This document shows, one piece after another, positions 50,302 through 60,035 of a stretch of 64,000 bases of DNA. Source of the stretch: Batillaria attramentaria (lineage: Eukaryota; Mollusca; Gastropoda; Batillariidae); contig JACVVK020000328.1 of NCBI GenBank assembly GCA_018292915.2, positions 124,001 through 188,000 on the forward strand, given 5' to 3'. Each line of letters starts with the position of its first letter. The stretch's first letter is position 1. The notes beneath the pieces are model-generated. The model did no database searches. It was not told where the DNA came from and worked only from the letters and a program-made list of their open reading frames with translations. The position numbers and the translations under genes are program-made.

Positions 50302-50955
50302 CCCCCCCCCCCCTTCTCTCTCTGTCTCTGTCTCTCTCTCTCGTTTTATTGTCCTAATTGCCTTGACAGATTCCTTGCAGACATCAGATTCCAGGTCATG
50401 ATACTGACTGAAAGCTGACAGAGTTTTGGTTTTGTTTTTTTTTAAATAAAGTTTTTGTTTGTTTTTATTAAGGCATGTTGCCAAGCACTTCCCCCCAGTC
50501 ATGATAATTTACCCACCAGTCTGTTTCTCTTATGTGTCACGGAAGGCAGCAAGTCATAAATTGAATATACATGTTATGGTTCATTGCTGTTTAATCAACA
50601 TTTGGAAAGGGGTACCATAGAATTAACTTTATTATGTGTTTTTATTGGTTTCTTGAAACACCCTGCCACATCGAAACAAATGGAATGGGTTCCTTCAGAT
50701 CAAAGATACGAGAAGCCACAACCAAGACGTGAAGATGAAGGAAGTCCCTACACTGAACTACAGCCGCCTCCATTTGCCAACTCTGAAGAAGGAATCGTGA
50801 ACTACGCCAACACAGAGCCTCGTCCTGATCTCTCTCAGCCTGAAGACCCGGACAGTTATGTTAATGTGGAGACAACGCAGAACACATACGAACAAATTCA
50901 ACCGAGGCTTGAGTCAACCGACAACAACTACAGCACACTTTTTACTGTCAAATAA
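38290..50955 (+). CDS. Gene C: three-Ig transmembrane receptor with ITIM tail, LINE in intron 1
   Basis: Seven exons join to 435 codons: 38290-38338 signal peptide (MRGLLLVIPCWQLVFT), 46434-46673 Ig1, 46857-47129 Ig2, 48556-48855 Ig3, 49272-49328 stalk, 50120-50251 membrane span, 50699-50955 tail. All junctions are phase 1. It is nearly identical to gene B. Ig1 has CTNGEEAT where B has CTNREEAT, and the stalk-membrane junction differs (AEMNLNPNMAS). Tail motifs are SPYTEL (ITIM), NYANT, SYVNV, TYEQI and NYSTL; the last residues are FTVK rather than the YSRK of B. Intron 1 is about 8.1 kb because a 7.4-kb LINE sits in it. An alternative acceptor at 46406, after (CT)n, would add nine in-frame codons (EEFYSIMVL replacing the junction G). 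Whether the LINE disturbs expression is unknown. Confidence 0.82.
39615..42200 (+). CDS. LINE ORF1 with SGNH-type esterase domain (861 aa)
   Basis: Intact ORF1 of the LINE. The N-terminal 130 residues form a globular region with the motif TGTVRIQGKLTQTW. A Pro/Ser/Thr-rich linker follows, then a predicted coiled coil at about residues 285-335 (LQSEVKAMKSELSSMKEYV), another low-complexity stretch, and an esterase-like domain at about 545-705. Catalytic blocks are visible: GDS (LLLGDSVIRRV, about 549), GxN (FHVGVNSCG, about 601) and DxxH (DKIHP, about 694), the Ser-Asp-His set of SGNH hydrolases. Esterase-bearing ORF1 proteins are known in CR1-clade elements. The C-terminus is arginine-rich (QRRRVHDNERPRRGYY), fitting RNA binding. 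The start at 39615 is the first ATG of the frame; a few codons either way are possible. Confidence 0.88.
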   Translation: MGPRTRANKAKYAIQTEQINQTQCPLQANFQAETFSLSIWRSVIDIRYVEGAEDDQNDHHTTWEDFALDIDPVTSKQSFRLLSGIHRLADSPLPSELFKSVIRLYRGPLKLVTITVFHTGTVRIQGKLTQTWVHDEFEELKRLAHELYPQAPTRSLSAPPHQHPQLALPAPPSSPAAGEMVLASPVISEPSSPPHSPDHQTMSVTDSTLGDLCSPTIEDSNPTTPTSPDTPQSNQDQTVSGADTSVLDNHSHSTHVMSPLQHTTEDVASSDNGTPDPNSVAQLSASMVSLQQQLTTATSTITELQSEVKAMKSELSSMKEYVATLESELDIQDSGSRDNAVKTKSDTTMVERSLTDALGEVKADLKEQLSKLSASRDSHGGMIQELRRQVDALNKSLPTYAAVAKSSQKSPVPSTSSQSSGGSATPPHQPKPNPRNSTITGQSPVSLSNRYAPLTSNSNNDNVIEEIPEAIRDQTSCGKETLRADNSPNSSASPPPQSHNQERPEADKTDTASNAGDKQSGIRENDAKPSPLQQLCNQKIRSDVDTLLLGDSVIRRVDERKMSVDGCTVQNLAVSGLSVLGLDKWLRTITPVRHIRHVTFHVGVNSCGGGPVETRTWLQLIRQHARVFPNATLQASSIVPPRGRHYLSEAVYVSNGNLQTACRRAGVHLVDNTPIFLTANGAPRQKLYSQNRADKIHPSSDGVKALALNIRFGGPDQYNTNVGVHSHGQQKRGLSEWPEGDYNNQRRRVHDNERPRRGYYKDAHPPLRDLGLPLSGRDSGQPPQQCAHDGQRPPFESTSVGVVRQPPAPVVHDYQHKSPVDLHAAGQKAAAATYSVSADPQKMMQVLQALRSAAADLLTIC
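43124..45973 (+). CDS. LINE ORF2: endonuclease-reverse transcriptase (949 aa)
   Basis: An intact polyprotein for target-primed reverse transcription. The apurinic-type endonuclease domain spans about residues 20-235, with HLNVCHLRNK, ITESRL, YRHPSSN, MGDFNIN, LIDHIYTN and SDHFPI, which include the Asn, Glu, Asp and His active-site positions. Reverse transcriptase motifs span about 440-720: FRPISLLSVLSKPLER, GFRPGHSCHTAL, FLDFRKAFDLVNH, GVPQGSVLGPLLF and LFADDAT (the catalytic DD). The C-terminal part has LDMLPLDKHLQF and VVPRPRIDVF, shared with the truncated element at 12.1 kb. A second in-frame Met at 43151 (MSKFQTLKQ) is an equally plausible start. No zinc knuckle is evident. Confidence 0.92.
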   Translation: MISHRLFSTMSKFQTLKQKLHIGHLNVCHLRNKVLEVGLFLGGSDPFHIFGITESRLTELVSDDVVQIDGYCLFRRDPKTSGQTGIAVYIHQSIASMTRRRHDLENTEVECMWFEVRGHTKSPPLLIGYVYRHPSSNFDWYDHFLHMMDQVRVNDNNVLIMGDFNINLMKPHLAWDTTFTSIGLEQIIQTATRITPSTSTLIDHIYTNKPHAVSEANVSDLSISDHFPISCKWSLKLPKTKKQGHTTITYRSFKNFNQPAFLHELSTVSFDGVFNESDPDAALSTWYSIFKGVLDKHAPIRQKRVKHAAPPTWLTPEIIHAMKLRNDLKRNKQFEEFRRQRNRVKYMVRQAMKSFCDKLVEQNNDVSSIWRVINFLTKGSGSGSKSPAPNSDLNASHLNDHFLSIADSLVPQQHKNTPYVCPDKLVDFCRERTAGTKPFSLPPLAVHEVGKLISKMENKKSSGPDEISPRILKMSLPFIVESLTYIYNLCIDQNTFPSDWKIAKVVPLPKTKDKSDVNNFRPISLLSVLSKPLERHIHKHLLTYLESRKLIHPCQSGFRPGHSCHTALVRLTDAWLTQINSSQINGVVFLDFRKAFDLVNHNILISKLSVYLGGHDRTPFFESYLKARSQKVLFNGQYSSPGVVKYGVPQGSVLGPLLFCVFINDLPLHLSKVNCELFADDATLHTADKNINTVGSCLQEGVSEVVDWCQSNSMVLNPSKTESMVITTRQKHQLHPLALNLTVENTTVKQVSEHRLLGVIIDNKLTWQTHINTLCKTVSRNIFLLSKLKHFIDEDAWKLFYTAHIKSHIDYASTLWDCASDVYLKRLNSLHRRVAKLLLQDSQMTTDQKLEKLDMLPLDKHLQFSKCVFLYKIWNNLFPKETCALLSKSTPHYATTRMSFVVPRPRIDVFKTSLCFSGSSLWNSLPQHIKSAPTLSLFKSNTLAFLKST
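46043..46082. repeat. (TG)n in the LINE 3' region
   Basis: A first TG run; a second, similar run lies at 46200-46239. Both are between the ORF2 stop and the ATTGTC terminus. Confidence 0.9.
47201..47265 (+). pseudogene. Relic of the Ig2 exon end (C block)
   Basis: Same relic as at 32025-32089, between (TG)n and (CTGT)n/(CT)n tracts, with a 1-nt loss relative to the D-block copy. Confidence 0.6.
49199..49266. repeat. (TG)n microsatellite forming the acceptor region of the stalk exon
   Basis: A TG run preceded by a (GC)n stretch and ending in ttacag at the stalk exon of gene C. The usual pyrimidine tract is replaced by TG repeats. Confidence 0.9.
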
Positions 50956-51176
50956 TTATCAGAGAAATCGGGATTCGATTAGAAACAACGGTGATGCCGT
51001 GTGAACAAAATCTACGAAGAATATTGATTTAAAATGACCAACTTACATTATGTCTTAGGTGAACAAGGGCAAAAAATTAAAATTGTTATTGAAAGTGCGT
51101 GTACGTGCGTTCGTGTGCGCTCGTGTGCGGTGTGGTCTGTGTGTCGGTGCGTGTGTGTGTGTGTGTACACGAAAAA

Positions 51177-51179
<3 letters not shown>

Positions 51180-51237
<58 letters not shown>
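51180..51237. repeat. (CT)n microsatellite in the gene C 3' region
   Basis: A pure CT run of about 58 bases. Comparable runs follow gene B (36831-36867) and gene D (58713-58759). Confidence 0.9.
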
Positions 51238-51239
<2 letters not shown>

Positions 51240-51342
51240 GAATTAAGACGTAGATGATAGGATCAGCAATCCTTCACCCGACTGAAAAAAAGAAGAAGAA
51301 AGAACAGCCAGCGGCATGGCGTCTTGTAATTTGTAACATGAA

Positions 51343-51348
51343 AATAAA
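51343..51348 (+). promoter_or_regulatory. Candidate poly(A) signal of gene C
   Basis: AATAAA in the conserved block ttgtaacatgaaaataaacg, 388 bases after the stop codon. Confidence 0.5.
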
Positions 51349-51615
51349 CGGTTTGACAACTACGAATTCCTTATGCACTGCAATCGGCGTGGACTGCTAG
51401 ATTTTCCTCATTGGCGTATCATATTTCAAATCTGAGCGAGTATTAAAACTAATACAGCCCACAAGGAAAATGCCAAGTTATTCTCAATAGCAATCTCTGT
51501 CAGTTATTTCCTGTTTCGGCCAGGACATAAAATTAGTAACGCTCGTATGGTTGTGTGTCACACCGGTGACTCTTCACTCTTAATTACAGATAGCCTGACT
51601 GCATGGTGGTTGGCC

Positions 51616-51664
51616 TATGTCATGGAAAAGGACGTTAAACCCCCAACCACTCAACCACCCACCC
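51616..51664 (+). mobile_element. 49-bp SINE-A tail insertion with 15-bp target-site duplication
   Basis: Only the 3' end of SINE-A is present (catggaaaaggacgttaaac and the C-rich tail). The direct repeat gcatggtggttggcc flanks it at 51601-51615 and 51665-51679. The E block has the empty site once (tgtatggtggttggccaaca near 59152). This shows insertion of an extremely 5'-truncated copy. Confidence 0.9.
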
Positions 51665-51817
51665 GCATGGTGGTTGGCCAACAATGTGAGATACTTTAAT
51701 TTACCGAGCACACGGATAGCAGCGACACCCGAACAGCATTCTAACGATGGAAAGCTAATTAAATCAGCTTATGTAGCATGTAAAACAGTTGCCAAGGTGT
51801 ACTTTCCAACAGTCGCC

Positions 51818-52956
51818 ATGCGATGCTTGTTATTGATATTTCCATGGTGGCAGCTGGTTTTCACAGGTAGGTCTGTTCGTTGCCTCGGTAGTTTCGCTGA
51901 AGGCAGTACCCGTGTCTTGTCCCTGGTTTTTTTTTTTTTTTTTTTTCCCCATTACGAGAGTTTTGTTGTCGCTTGTTGCTTCTTTGTTTGGCTAAACGCG
52001 CCCATCGCAAATTTACTAGACGTTACAGATGGGTTGGAACAGTAACTGTTGTGCTAATCCGGGTCTGGGGCGAAGCCGAGAAATCTACCTCAGCCCTGAG
52101 TTAGCCTGCGGTCTTTCCCGAACCCCTGTTGTACGTGTACCAGAAGCCGAGAAATCTACCTCATCTCCGAGGCAGTCCGCGGTCTGCTCGTTGGTGTGTA
52201 ACAGAGAGGACGTGGTGTTTTGGCTTCGTCCCAGTCCTGAAGAAAGGAACGTGTACGCTTCAAATTGTCTATCTTAGTAATTAGTAGTGCTCTGAGTGCA
52301 GTACACCGACCCCTACTGGTCGCGCGGATTTCAGTTGAAACCAACCGAAGCTTGGTGTCAGTCAGTGATAGACAGCAATACCCACACTAACGCCTGACTC
52401 ACTCCTTCTCGTCCAGCCTTCCGTTGGTTCTGTGACAGCCTGTAAGACGCTGTGATTGGCGTGTGTTAAACTGGTGCAATGCCAGATACTACCAAAACAG
52501 TTAACATAAATATAGCAGAAGATGGGCCACTGATAGTCGTGGCATACAACACTAAATAAAGTCGTCTTCTCTCTCTCTCTCTCTCTCTCTCAAACGTTTC
52601 CAAATTCATTAACTTCAAACAAATTTTATACGACACGCTCATCTGACCATACAGATAGAAATGTGTTACATACATGTTTTTAAATGTTAGTTACCTGGCA
52701 TACAGGCATATCATCAGCACATGCCACGTATGTTTGGATTTGTTTATCATGTGTTCTTTTCTCTCCTTCATTTCCTTTAGTTAGTTAATACTTTTGTTTG
52801 TTTGTTTGTTTTTTCCTTCTTTTTTTTTTCTTCTTTTTTTTTTCTTTTTTCTCCCTTGTTTTGATGTTGTCTTTATCCAATACCCTTTAATGTAGAATAG
52901 CAGAACAGCATGTAAGACAGACAGCAATGCCTAAATCCTCTATCATCATCATCATC

Positions 52957-53016
<60 letters not shown>

Positions 53017-53233
53017 GAAGAGTTTTTTAAGTTGTTTCTCTATAGAGAAACAACTTTATGAGACGGGGCAGATTTTGCTACGCGCAGCAGCAAGTTTCAG
53101 TGATACAATACAAGACTGTGACGTTTCTCCACACAATACTTACTTTCACGCACACAGTGACGTAACGAAATCTGCGTCATAGACACCTTACGTGCACAGT
53201 ATGCTGCTGCGTTCTTTTTGGCGGGAGTGACGT

Positions 53234-53275
<42 letters not shown>

Positions 53276-54888
53276 ACGGATGTAATGATGACTATCTCCT
53301 AAACCACCTCGTTGGAGGCCTTTTTACTTTGAGATAAAATGGGAATTCACCTTCTCCAGAGCTACCTTTCACGATTTTTAGCCTGCCGCATTTTCAGAAG
53401 AGTTATCGCCAATTTTAAAAAATCGGTCATGTTACGAATTTTTTCGAAAAAGTTGTTCAAATTCCTTCATTTTCTAGACTTTGGAAGTTCACCCAATCAC
53501 ACTGCCTTGATTCGTGCTACAGCTCTGTAGCTCTGACTGGTTTTGTGTAAAAAAAAATATTTCCGAGGTAGGGGTTGTTTGCATATAAGGCCAAATATCT
53601 ATGAAAAGACTTTCAAATTACTCATCATTCCGGTATTTTTGTCACTTATGCCAACTGCACATATGACATGAACTACTGCACTATTATAGGTTTAGTATTA
53701 AGAATAACAGAGCTTTTAGATAAACACATTGTTCACGTTTCTGCGAGAAGCGCTGGTCAAAAAAGTTCCAATTTTGAAATTTCGTAAGTACAACCCGAGG
53801 CACTTAAGTCCACGTTTCATCAGCTCTCTAGATCTTCCAGATTTTATATCAAAATTAATTCAGTCACGGAAGTCACAGAAACAACAAGGAAATCACAAGA
53901 TATGAAGAAGTATCACCTGACAGACGAGCAGCTTGAGGCTGACGTCAAATGTTTGGTTCACAGACAAAATCTGCAAGTATTGTCACTGCTTCCGACATTT
54001 CATCAGCCCTCTAGATCTTCCAGATTTCATGTGAAAAATAATTCAGTCGGAGAAGTCACAAAGCCAACAGGGAAATCACAAGACATGAACAAGCATCCTC
54101 AGACGATCTCAGTGCTAGAGGCTGAAGTCAAAAGTTTAGTTCACGGAATTGACGTCATCTCTCTCTCTGTATGACGACCTGCCTGAGGCTGACGGCAAAT
54201 GTTTAGTTCACGGAACTGACCTCTCTCTCTCTCTCTCTGGGGAGCCAGGGTGGCCGAATGGTAGAGCGTTGGACTTTCAATGCTTGGGCCGAGAGTTCGA
54301 ATCCCGGCCGCTGGGGCCAAATATTTGTGCTGGCCTTTTTCTCGTTGCCCCGTCCTTGATATCACCATTTTGTGGTGGAAAAGGACGTTAAACTCCTAAA
54401 CACCCATCCACCCACCCTCTATCTCCGCCTCTCTCTCTCCCCCTTCTTCCCCCACCCGGCCCCACCCCCAGTCACGTGGCTAACCGGTCGAGGTCGTAGA
54501 GGATCTAGTGTCGTTGGTAGAACTTGGAGAGGGGAGAACCGGCAACAATAACAACAAAACAGACAAAATAATATGAAGTTTGGAGAAACAACTTTGTAGG
54601 ATGGGGCCGTTCCTCCTTGTTCTACTGTGTTAATGTATTAGGTGCGCAAGATATACCGACCACAACCTGCAAGGACTACGTCGTTGAGGGCGAAACCTTG
54701 GCCTGCTACTGTACTGGAAGCTGTTCAAATGGCAAGAAACCTACCCTGACCTGGCCACATCACTCGAACACCAACCGTCTGGAGAAGCACAACATTAGCA
54801 GACAGCAACATGGACAGAACTTCACTTGTCGGAAAGTGTGTGGCAACGAGACAACAGAAGTTAACTACACACTTAAAGTGGCCTGTGA

Positions 54889-54939
<51 letters not shown>

Positions 54940-55354
54940 GATTTTCTTCCCGATCTGTCGTCATCCCGAACGCTACAAAAATTGAAACATCTGATATCCG
55001 TCAGCTACTAACACGCTTCTATTATTCGTTCCCCCAGACGGTCCTGATGCAACCAGCAGTAAGATCACCGGTCCATCCCCCTTCATCACAAACGGAACTC
55101 TCTCCATGACACTGACGTGTGAAGCAACAGTCAACCCTACACCGTTCTACACCTGGAGTGGTGTCAGCTGTGACAACGGGAACGATGACAGAACGTGCAC
55201 TTATACACCGCCCATAACGGAGGACGGGAAACTGGTCAAGTGTGATTTGATAAACCCTGAAAACAGTCAGGAGAGACCAGTGACTGTGGAGTTTGATATA
55301 AACCTCTCTTGTAAGTCTCTCATATAAGAAGTGTCTAAGGCGTTGCGCGCGCTC

Positions 55355-55416
<62 letters not shown>

Positions 55417-55482
55417 TGATTAACCCTGAAAATAGTCGGGCAGAACCTGTGTTCAAGGGTGTTCAGATCAGCCTCTCGTGTG

Positions 55483-55534
<52 letters not shown>

Positions 55535-57207
55535 AGATTGGTAAAGCTCCGAATGCAACACACACTGAGTAATGGGCGTGCGAACGAGGAAAACTCAGCT
55601 GTCTGAAAACGGTGGCCACCATTATTTCCCCTGTCGGTTGCTCGGACTGAGTGAGCTGTCGGTTGCTCGGACTGAGTGAGCTATGATGTCGAGTGTAGTC
55701 ACCAGACTGTCGCCGGCTACTGCGTTTTGACTTCGATCAAACGACGTCACTGGACTTACTGCTTTCTCTCCATGTTTCCATCATATTGAACGACACATGC
55801 TTCCCTCGTTGTAGTGTCTTGTAAAACGTTTGCCGGACCATGCCACGTGTTGTGCACTCATTATGCCGCAGGACGCGATTGGCTAAATTCTAGGGACCCT
55901 TTTGATTGACAGAAGTGGAGTCGTCCATTGTATGAAATAACACGAAAACTTTTAGCAGAACAAGACTGTGGGTAACTTTTTCATTATGGTGAGTCTTGTG
56001 AGCTCGAAATTCTCTACCAAAAAAAAAAAAAAAAACGAGACAAGCGCTGAATCAAGTATTATCACATTCTAGGAAACAATACAGGGACATGAGTTTTGTG
56101 TCCACTCAAATTCATTTGCCACCTTGTAATCCAGAATCATGACCGTCTTTAGAATAAAAGGTTTGTGGCTAATCTAAATGACCCTTTCGTCTCTGAAACT
56201 GGCAATATCAAATCAGGCAATTTCATGTGTAGTTTTCCCATGTAAATTGTGTGTAAACAAATTGCGTCATTGGTCATGGAGTAGGAAACTACCTCCAAAA
56301 CGGCTTCCTCTTTATCCCTGTTCATTACTTTCACACCTACATCACAAAGCAAAATCACGTCACGAAATGGTCGACTGCCTTTTCACGCCGAAGTATGAAA
56401 ATTCGCTTTTTAGGGCTTACGCGGAAACGAGGCTATGACACATTTTATGAGCAGTTCAAAATGTGAAGCAGAAAGATGCCCCGACAAAATATATATCTCG
56501 GAATTTTACCATACGCCCCATTGTTGCACAGTGCTTTTGAGATTATTTTAACCTCAGAAAAAGTTGATCAGAACACTGAATCGAACGTTATTATGTTTGT
56601 TGTTGTTGTTGTTTTTTGTTGTTGTTGTAGGCGTTGTTGTTTCGGAAACCTATGTGTTTCAAAGAACAGTTTCTGATCTTCCAATTTACAGATCCGCCAC
56701 CAACTGCCCCAAATATCTCAGAGGGTTCAGGTTCAATTCTGACAGCCAAAGACATCCTGACCTGTACCGTGACTGGCGGCAAGCCGCTAGTTGACAGTGT
56801 TAACTTCACATGCACCAATCCTTACAACAGGACCCAGGATCAAGAGACAACAAGTACGTCAGTGTCCAGCTCTCTGACCATCGACACGTCACAAGCCACT
56901 ACAGACAACATGACGTGTTACTGTTCAGCCAACTGGGCGCCACGGCCACAATTCTACACGATGAACAGTGAAAGAATTTCTGAAAGAATGTGAGTTGTTT
57001 GTCACCCTGTAAAGATTTGCATAATGCAAATAAACTGTCACTGTTGCAGGGGGGGGGGGGGAGCCTCAGCTGTGTCATGTCCGCTATGCCATTGCCATCT
57101 TTTAGTTTAGATTTATTAGTTTAGTTGCATAGTATTAGACTTGGACATCACACATTACTTTAGGATCTGTGTTTAATATGTATGGATTTGTATGTCTAGA
57201 TAAATTA

Positions 57208-57280
<73 letters not shown>

Positions 57281-57449
57281 CCAGAAGAAAATTTTCTGCC
57301 ATCGACAGACAATAAAGTTATATTGAATTGAATTGAATTGAATTGAATTGCTTCTACCGCATGGGACTGAAGCTGCGACAAGAGTGGCCACGCTGATACC
57401 ACCTAGCCCTTCTGTAATGTTATTTTACCAGGAACTCCAGAGTAAAGGG

Positions 57450-57503
<54 letters not shown>

Positions 57504-58463
57504 CTCGTGCTTATTCGCTGTGTCAGCTTTCACAGACCATGGCCTTCCTTTGTCGCCTAATCTTTTACCATATGCATCATGTGATTACGATCATGTGTTC
57601 CGATTACTTGGCTCGTTCCATTCTTCAGTCCCACGTTTTCTATTTTTATTCCATTCATACTGTATCCTGTTTCAGTCGCTGAAACGAGTGGATTTCCCAA
57701 CAAGGCTTCTCCTCCACAAACAGCAGCGATCGCTGGGGGAGTTGTTGGCGCAGTTGTATTTGTATCCGTCGCCATGGTTCTTGTGATGATAGCCTGGAAG
57801 AGAAAATGTAATCTCTCTCTCTCTGTCTCTCTCTCTCTCTCTCGTTTTATTGTCCTAATTGCCTTGACAGATTCCTTGCAGACATTAGATTCCAGGTCAT
57901 GATACTGACTGAAACTTGATAGAATTTGTGTTTTTGAACAGATAAACTTTTTGTTTGTTTGTTTGTTTGTTTTTATTAAGGCATGTTGCCAAGCACTTCC
58001 CCCCAGTCATGATAATTTACCCACCAGTCTGTTTCTCTTATGTGTCACGGAAGGCAGCAAGTCATAAATTGAATATACACGTTATGGTTCATTGCTGTTT
58101 AATCAACATTTGGAAAGGGGTACCATAGAATTAACTTTATTATGCGTTTTTATTGGTTTCTTGAAACACCCTGCCACATCGAAACAAATGGAATGGGTTC
58201 CTTCAGATCAAAGATACGAGAAGCCACAACCAAGACGTGAAGATGAAGGAAGTCCCTACACTGAACTACAGCCGCCTCCATTTGCCAACTCTGAAGAAGG
58301 AATCGTGAACTACGCCAACACAGAGCCTCGTCCTGATCTCTCTCAGCCTGAAGACCCGGACAGTTATGTTAATGTGGAGACAAGGCAGAACACATACGAA
58401 CAAATTCAACCGAGGCCTGAGTCAACCGACGACAACTACAGCACACTTTATACTCGCAAATAA
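51818..58463 (+). CDS. Gene D: Ig receptor paralogue with frameshift and lost stalk exon
   Basis: Exons: 51818-51866 signal peptide (MRCLLLIFPWWQLVFT), 54642-54884 Ig1, 55038-55310 Ig2, 56692-56989 Ig3, 57676-57807 membrane span, 58207-58463 tail. The Ig3 exon is 2 nt shorter near its end than in B and C, so it ends in phase 2 while the membrane exon expects phase 1. Standard splicing would give ...SERIR and a stop in the membrane exon, a 289-residue protein without membrane anchor. A weak alternative donor (gtgaaa at 56968) would restore the frame (409 codons). The stalk exon and about 0.7 kb around it are deleted. The tail exon is intact (SPYTEL, SYVNV, TYEQI, NYSTL). Intron 1 carries several insertions. 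It could be a pseudogene, a secreted form, or functional through the cryptic donor. Confidence 0.65.
52591..52961 (+). mobile_element. Probable LINE 3' fragment inserted in (CT)n, tail (ATC)n
   Basis: A (CT)n tract is interrupted by about 370 bp that ends in a run of ATC units and then resumes as (CT)n. The content is T-rich and non-coding. By analogy with the LINE ends at 12812 and 46385 it is likely a 5'-truncated non-LTR copy; no protein similarity is seen. Confidence 0.45.
53815..54220. repeat. 183-bp tandem repeat, about 2.2 units
   Basis: tttcatcagctctctagatc at 53815 recurs at 53998. The block gaggctgacgtcaaatgttt at about 53935 recurs at about 54118 and again, after a shorter interval, at about 54184. 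Confidence 0.75.
54239..54417 (+). mobile_element. SINE-A nested in a (CT)n tract
   Basis: A full-length SINE-A with some head changes (ggactttcaatgcttgggcc). It is flanked on both sides by CT-rich repeats, so no target-site duplication can be read. Confidence 0.85.
55357..55412. repeat. (TG)n microsatellite after the Ig2 donor of gene D
   Basis: A TG run immediately before the Ig2-exon relic, as in the B and C blocks. Confidence 0.9.
55413..55479 (+). pseudogene. Relic of the Ig2 exon end (D block), frame intact
   Basis: Reads LINPENSRAEPVFKG then VQISLSC, matching the end of the Ig2 exon (LINPENSQERPVTVE...SLSC). It has no acceptor or 5' part, only (TG)n before it and (CT)n after it. It is the best-preserved of three relics. 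Confidence 0.6.
57100..57352 (+). mobile_element. Short non-LTR retroelement 3' end with (ATTGA)n tail in gene D
   Basis: Inserted relative to B and C between ttgcag and cttctac-g-atgggactgaag. It holds a (TG)n run (57209-57279) and ends agacaataaagttatattg followed by ATTGA units. A similar tail occurs at about 60285. It lies close to where the stalk-exon region of gene D was deleted. Confidence 0.55.
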
Positions 58464-58634
58464 TTATTGTTGACGCTGTCAGACAAATCGGGATTAAAAC
58501 CAATAGTGATGGCTTGTGAACAAAATCTACGAAGAATATAAATTTAAAATGATCAACTGACATTATGTCTTAGGTGAACAAGGGCAAAAAAATTAAAATT
58601 GTTATTGAAAGTGCGTGTACGTGCGTTCGTGTGC

Positions 58635-58687
<53 letters not shown>

Positions 58688-58710
58688 ACGAAAAAAGTCC
58701 CCCCCACCCC

Positions 58711-58761
<51 letters not shown>

Positions 58762-58784
58762 CGTCTTGTAATTTGTAACATGAA

Positions 58785-58790
58785 AATAAA
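58785..58790 (+). promoter_or_regulatory. Candidate poly(A) signal of gene D
   Basis: AATAAA in the conserved block tgtaacatgaaaataaacgg, 322 bases after the stop codon. Confidence 0.5.
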
Positions 58791-59296
58791 CGGTTTGACA
58801 ACTACGAATTCCTTATGCACTGCAATCGGCGTGGACTGCTAGATTTTCCTCATTGGCGTATCATATTTCAAATCTGAGCGAGTATTAAAACTAATACAGC
58901 CCACAAAGAAAGTGTCAAGTTATTCTCAATAGCAATCTCTGTCCTGTTTAGGCAAGGAAATAAAACCAGTAACACTCGTATGCTTGTGTGTCACACGGGT
59001 GAACATAGTTGACACAATTACAATAATTTCAACCTCATTAAAAGCATTATCCGGGTTGGTTGGTTTGTTGTTGTTGTTGTGATGGCTATTTATGGCTTGG
59101 CGCGTGCTGGGCGTGTTTAGTTCTATCACTCTTAATTACAGATAGCCTGACTGTATGGTGGTTGGCCAACAGTGTCAGATACTTCGCCGAGCACACTGAT
59201 AGCAGCGACACCCGAACAGCATTCTAACGATGGAAAGCTAAATCAGCTTATGTAGCATGTAAAACAGTTGCGAAGGTTTACTTTCCAACAGTCGCC

Positions 59297-59815
59297 ATGC
59301 GATGCTTGTTATTGATATTTCCATGGTGGCAGTTGGTTTTCACAGGTAGGTCTGTTCGTTGCCTCGGTAGTTTCGCTGAAGGCAGTACCCGTGTCTTGTC
59401 CCTGGTTGTTTCAGTAAGAGAGTTTAGTTGTCGCTTGTTACTTTCTTGTTAGGTTAAACGCGCCTACTGCAAGGTCACTAGACGTTAAAGATGGGCTGGA
59501 ACAGTAACTGTTGTGCTAATGCGGGTCTTGACTAAGCCGAGAAATCGACCTCAGCCCTGAGTTAGCCTGCGGTCTTTCCCGAACCCGTGCTGTGTACCAG
59601 AAGCCGAGAAATTTACCTAAACTCAGAGGTAGTCTGCGGTCTGTTCCTAAACCGTGGTGTGTAACATAGCTTGAGCACCTCGTGTTTCGGCCTCGTCCTA
59701 GTCCTGAAGAAAGGAACATGTTACGCTTCAAGTAGTCTATCATATTGATTGTAGAGCTCTGAATGCAATACACCGACACCTACTGGTCGCGTGGATTTTA
59801 AGTGTGCGTGTGCGC

Positions 59816-59855
<40 letters not shown>

Positions 59856-59966
59856 GTAGGTTTATGCTTGCCGTGATGACTGTGATTGTGGCAGTGTATG
59901 CTTGCTGTGTTTTTATGGTACGCTCGCTGTGTCATGATACTCATATAAATGTGCCATATGCCTGTA

Positions 59967-60035
<69 letters not shown>

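Larger units (their letters stand above)
53028..54620. mobile_element. Inverted-repeat insertion in intron 1 of gene D
   Basis: Relative to genes B, C and E, gcagaagagtt is separated from its downstream sequence by about 1.6 kb. The left end holds a perfect palindrome aagttgtttctc-tata-gagaaacaactt. Its right arm recurs at the other end (gagaaacaactttgtaggat near 54582). It carries a (TG)n run (53236-53273), a 183-bp tandem repeat and a nested SINE-A. No transposase was recognised. It replaces the (CT)n-GCAG acceptor context used in B, C and E. Confidence 0.5.
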
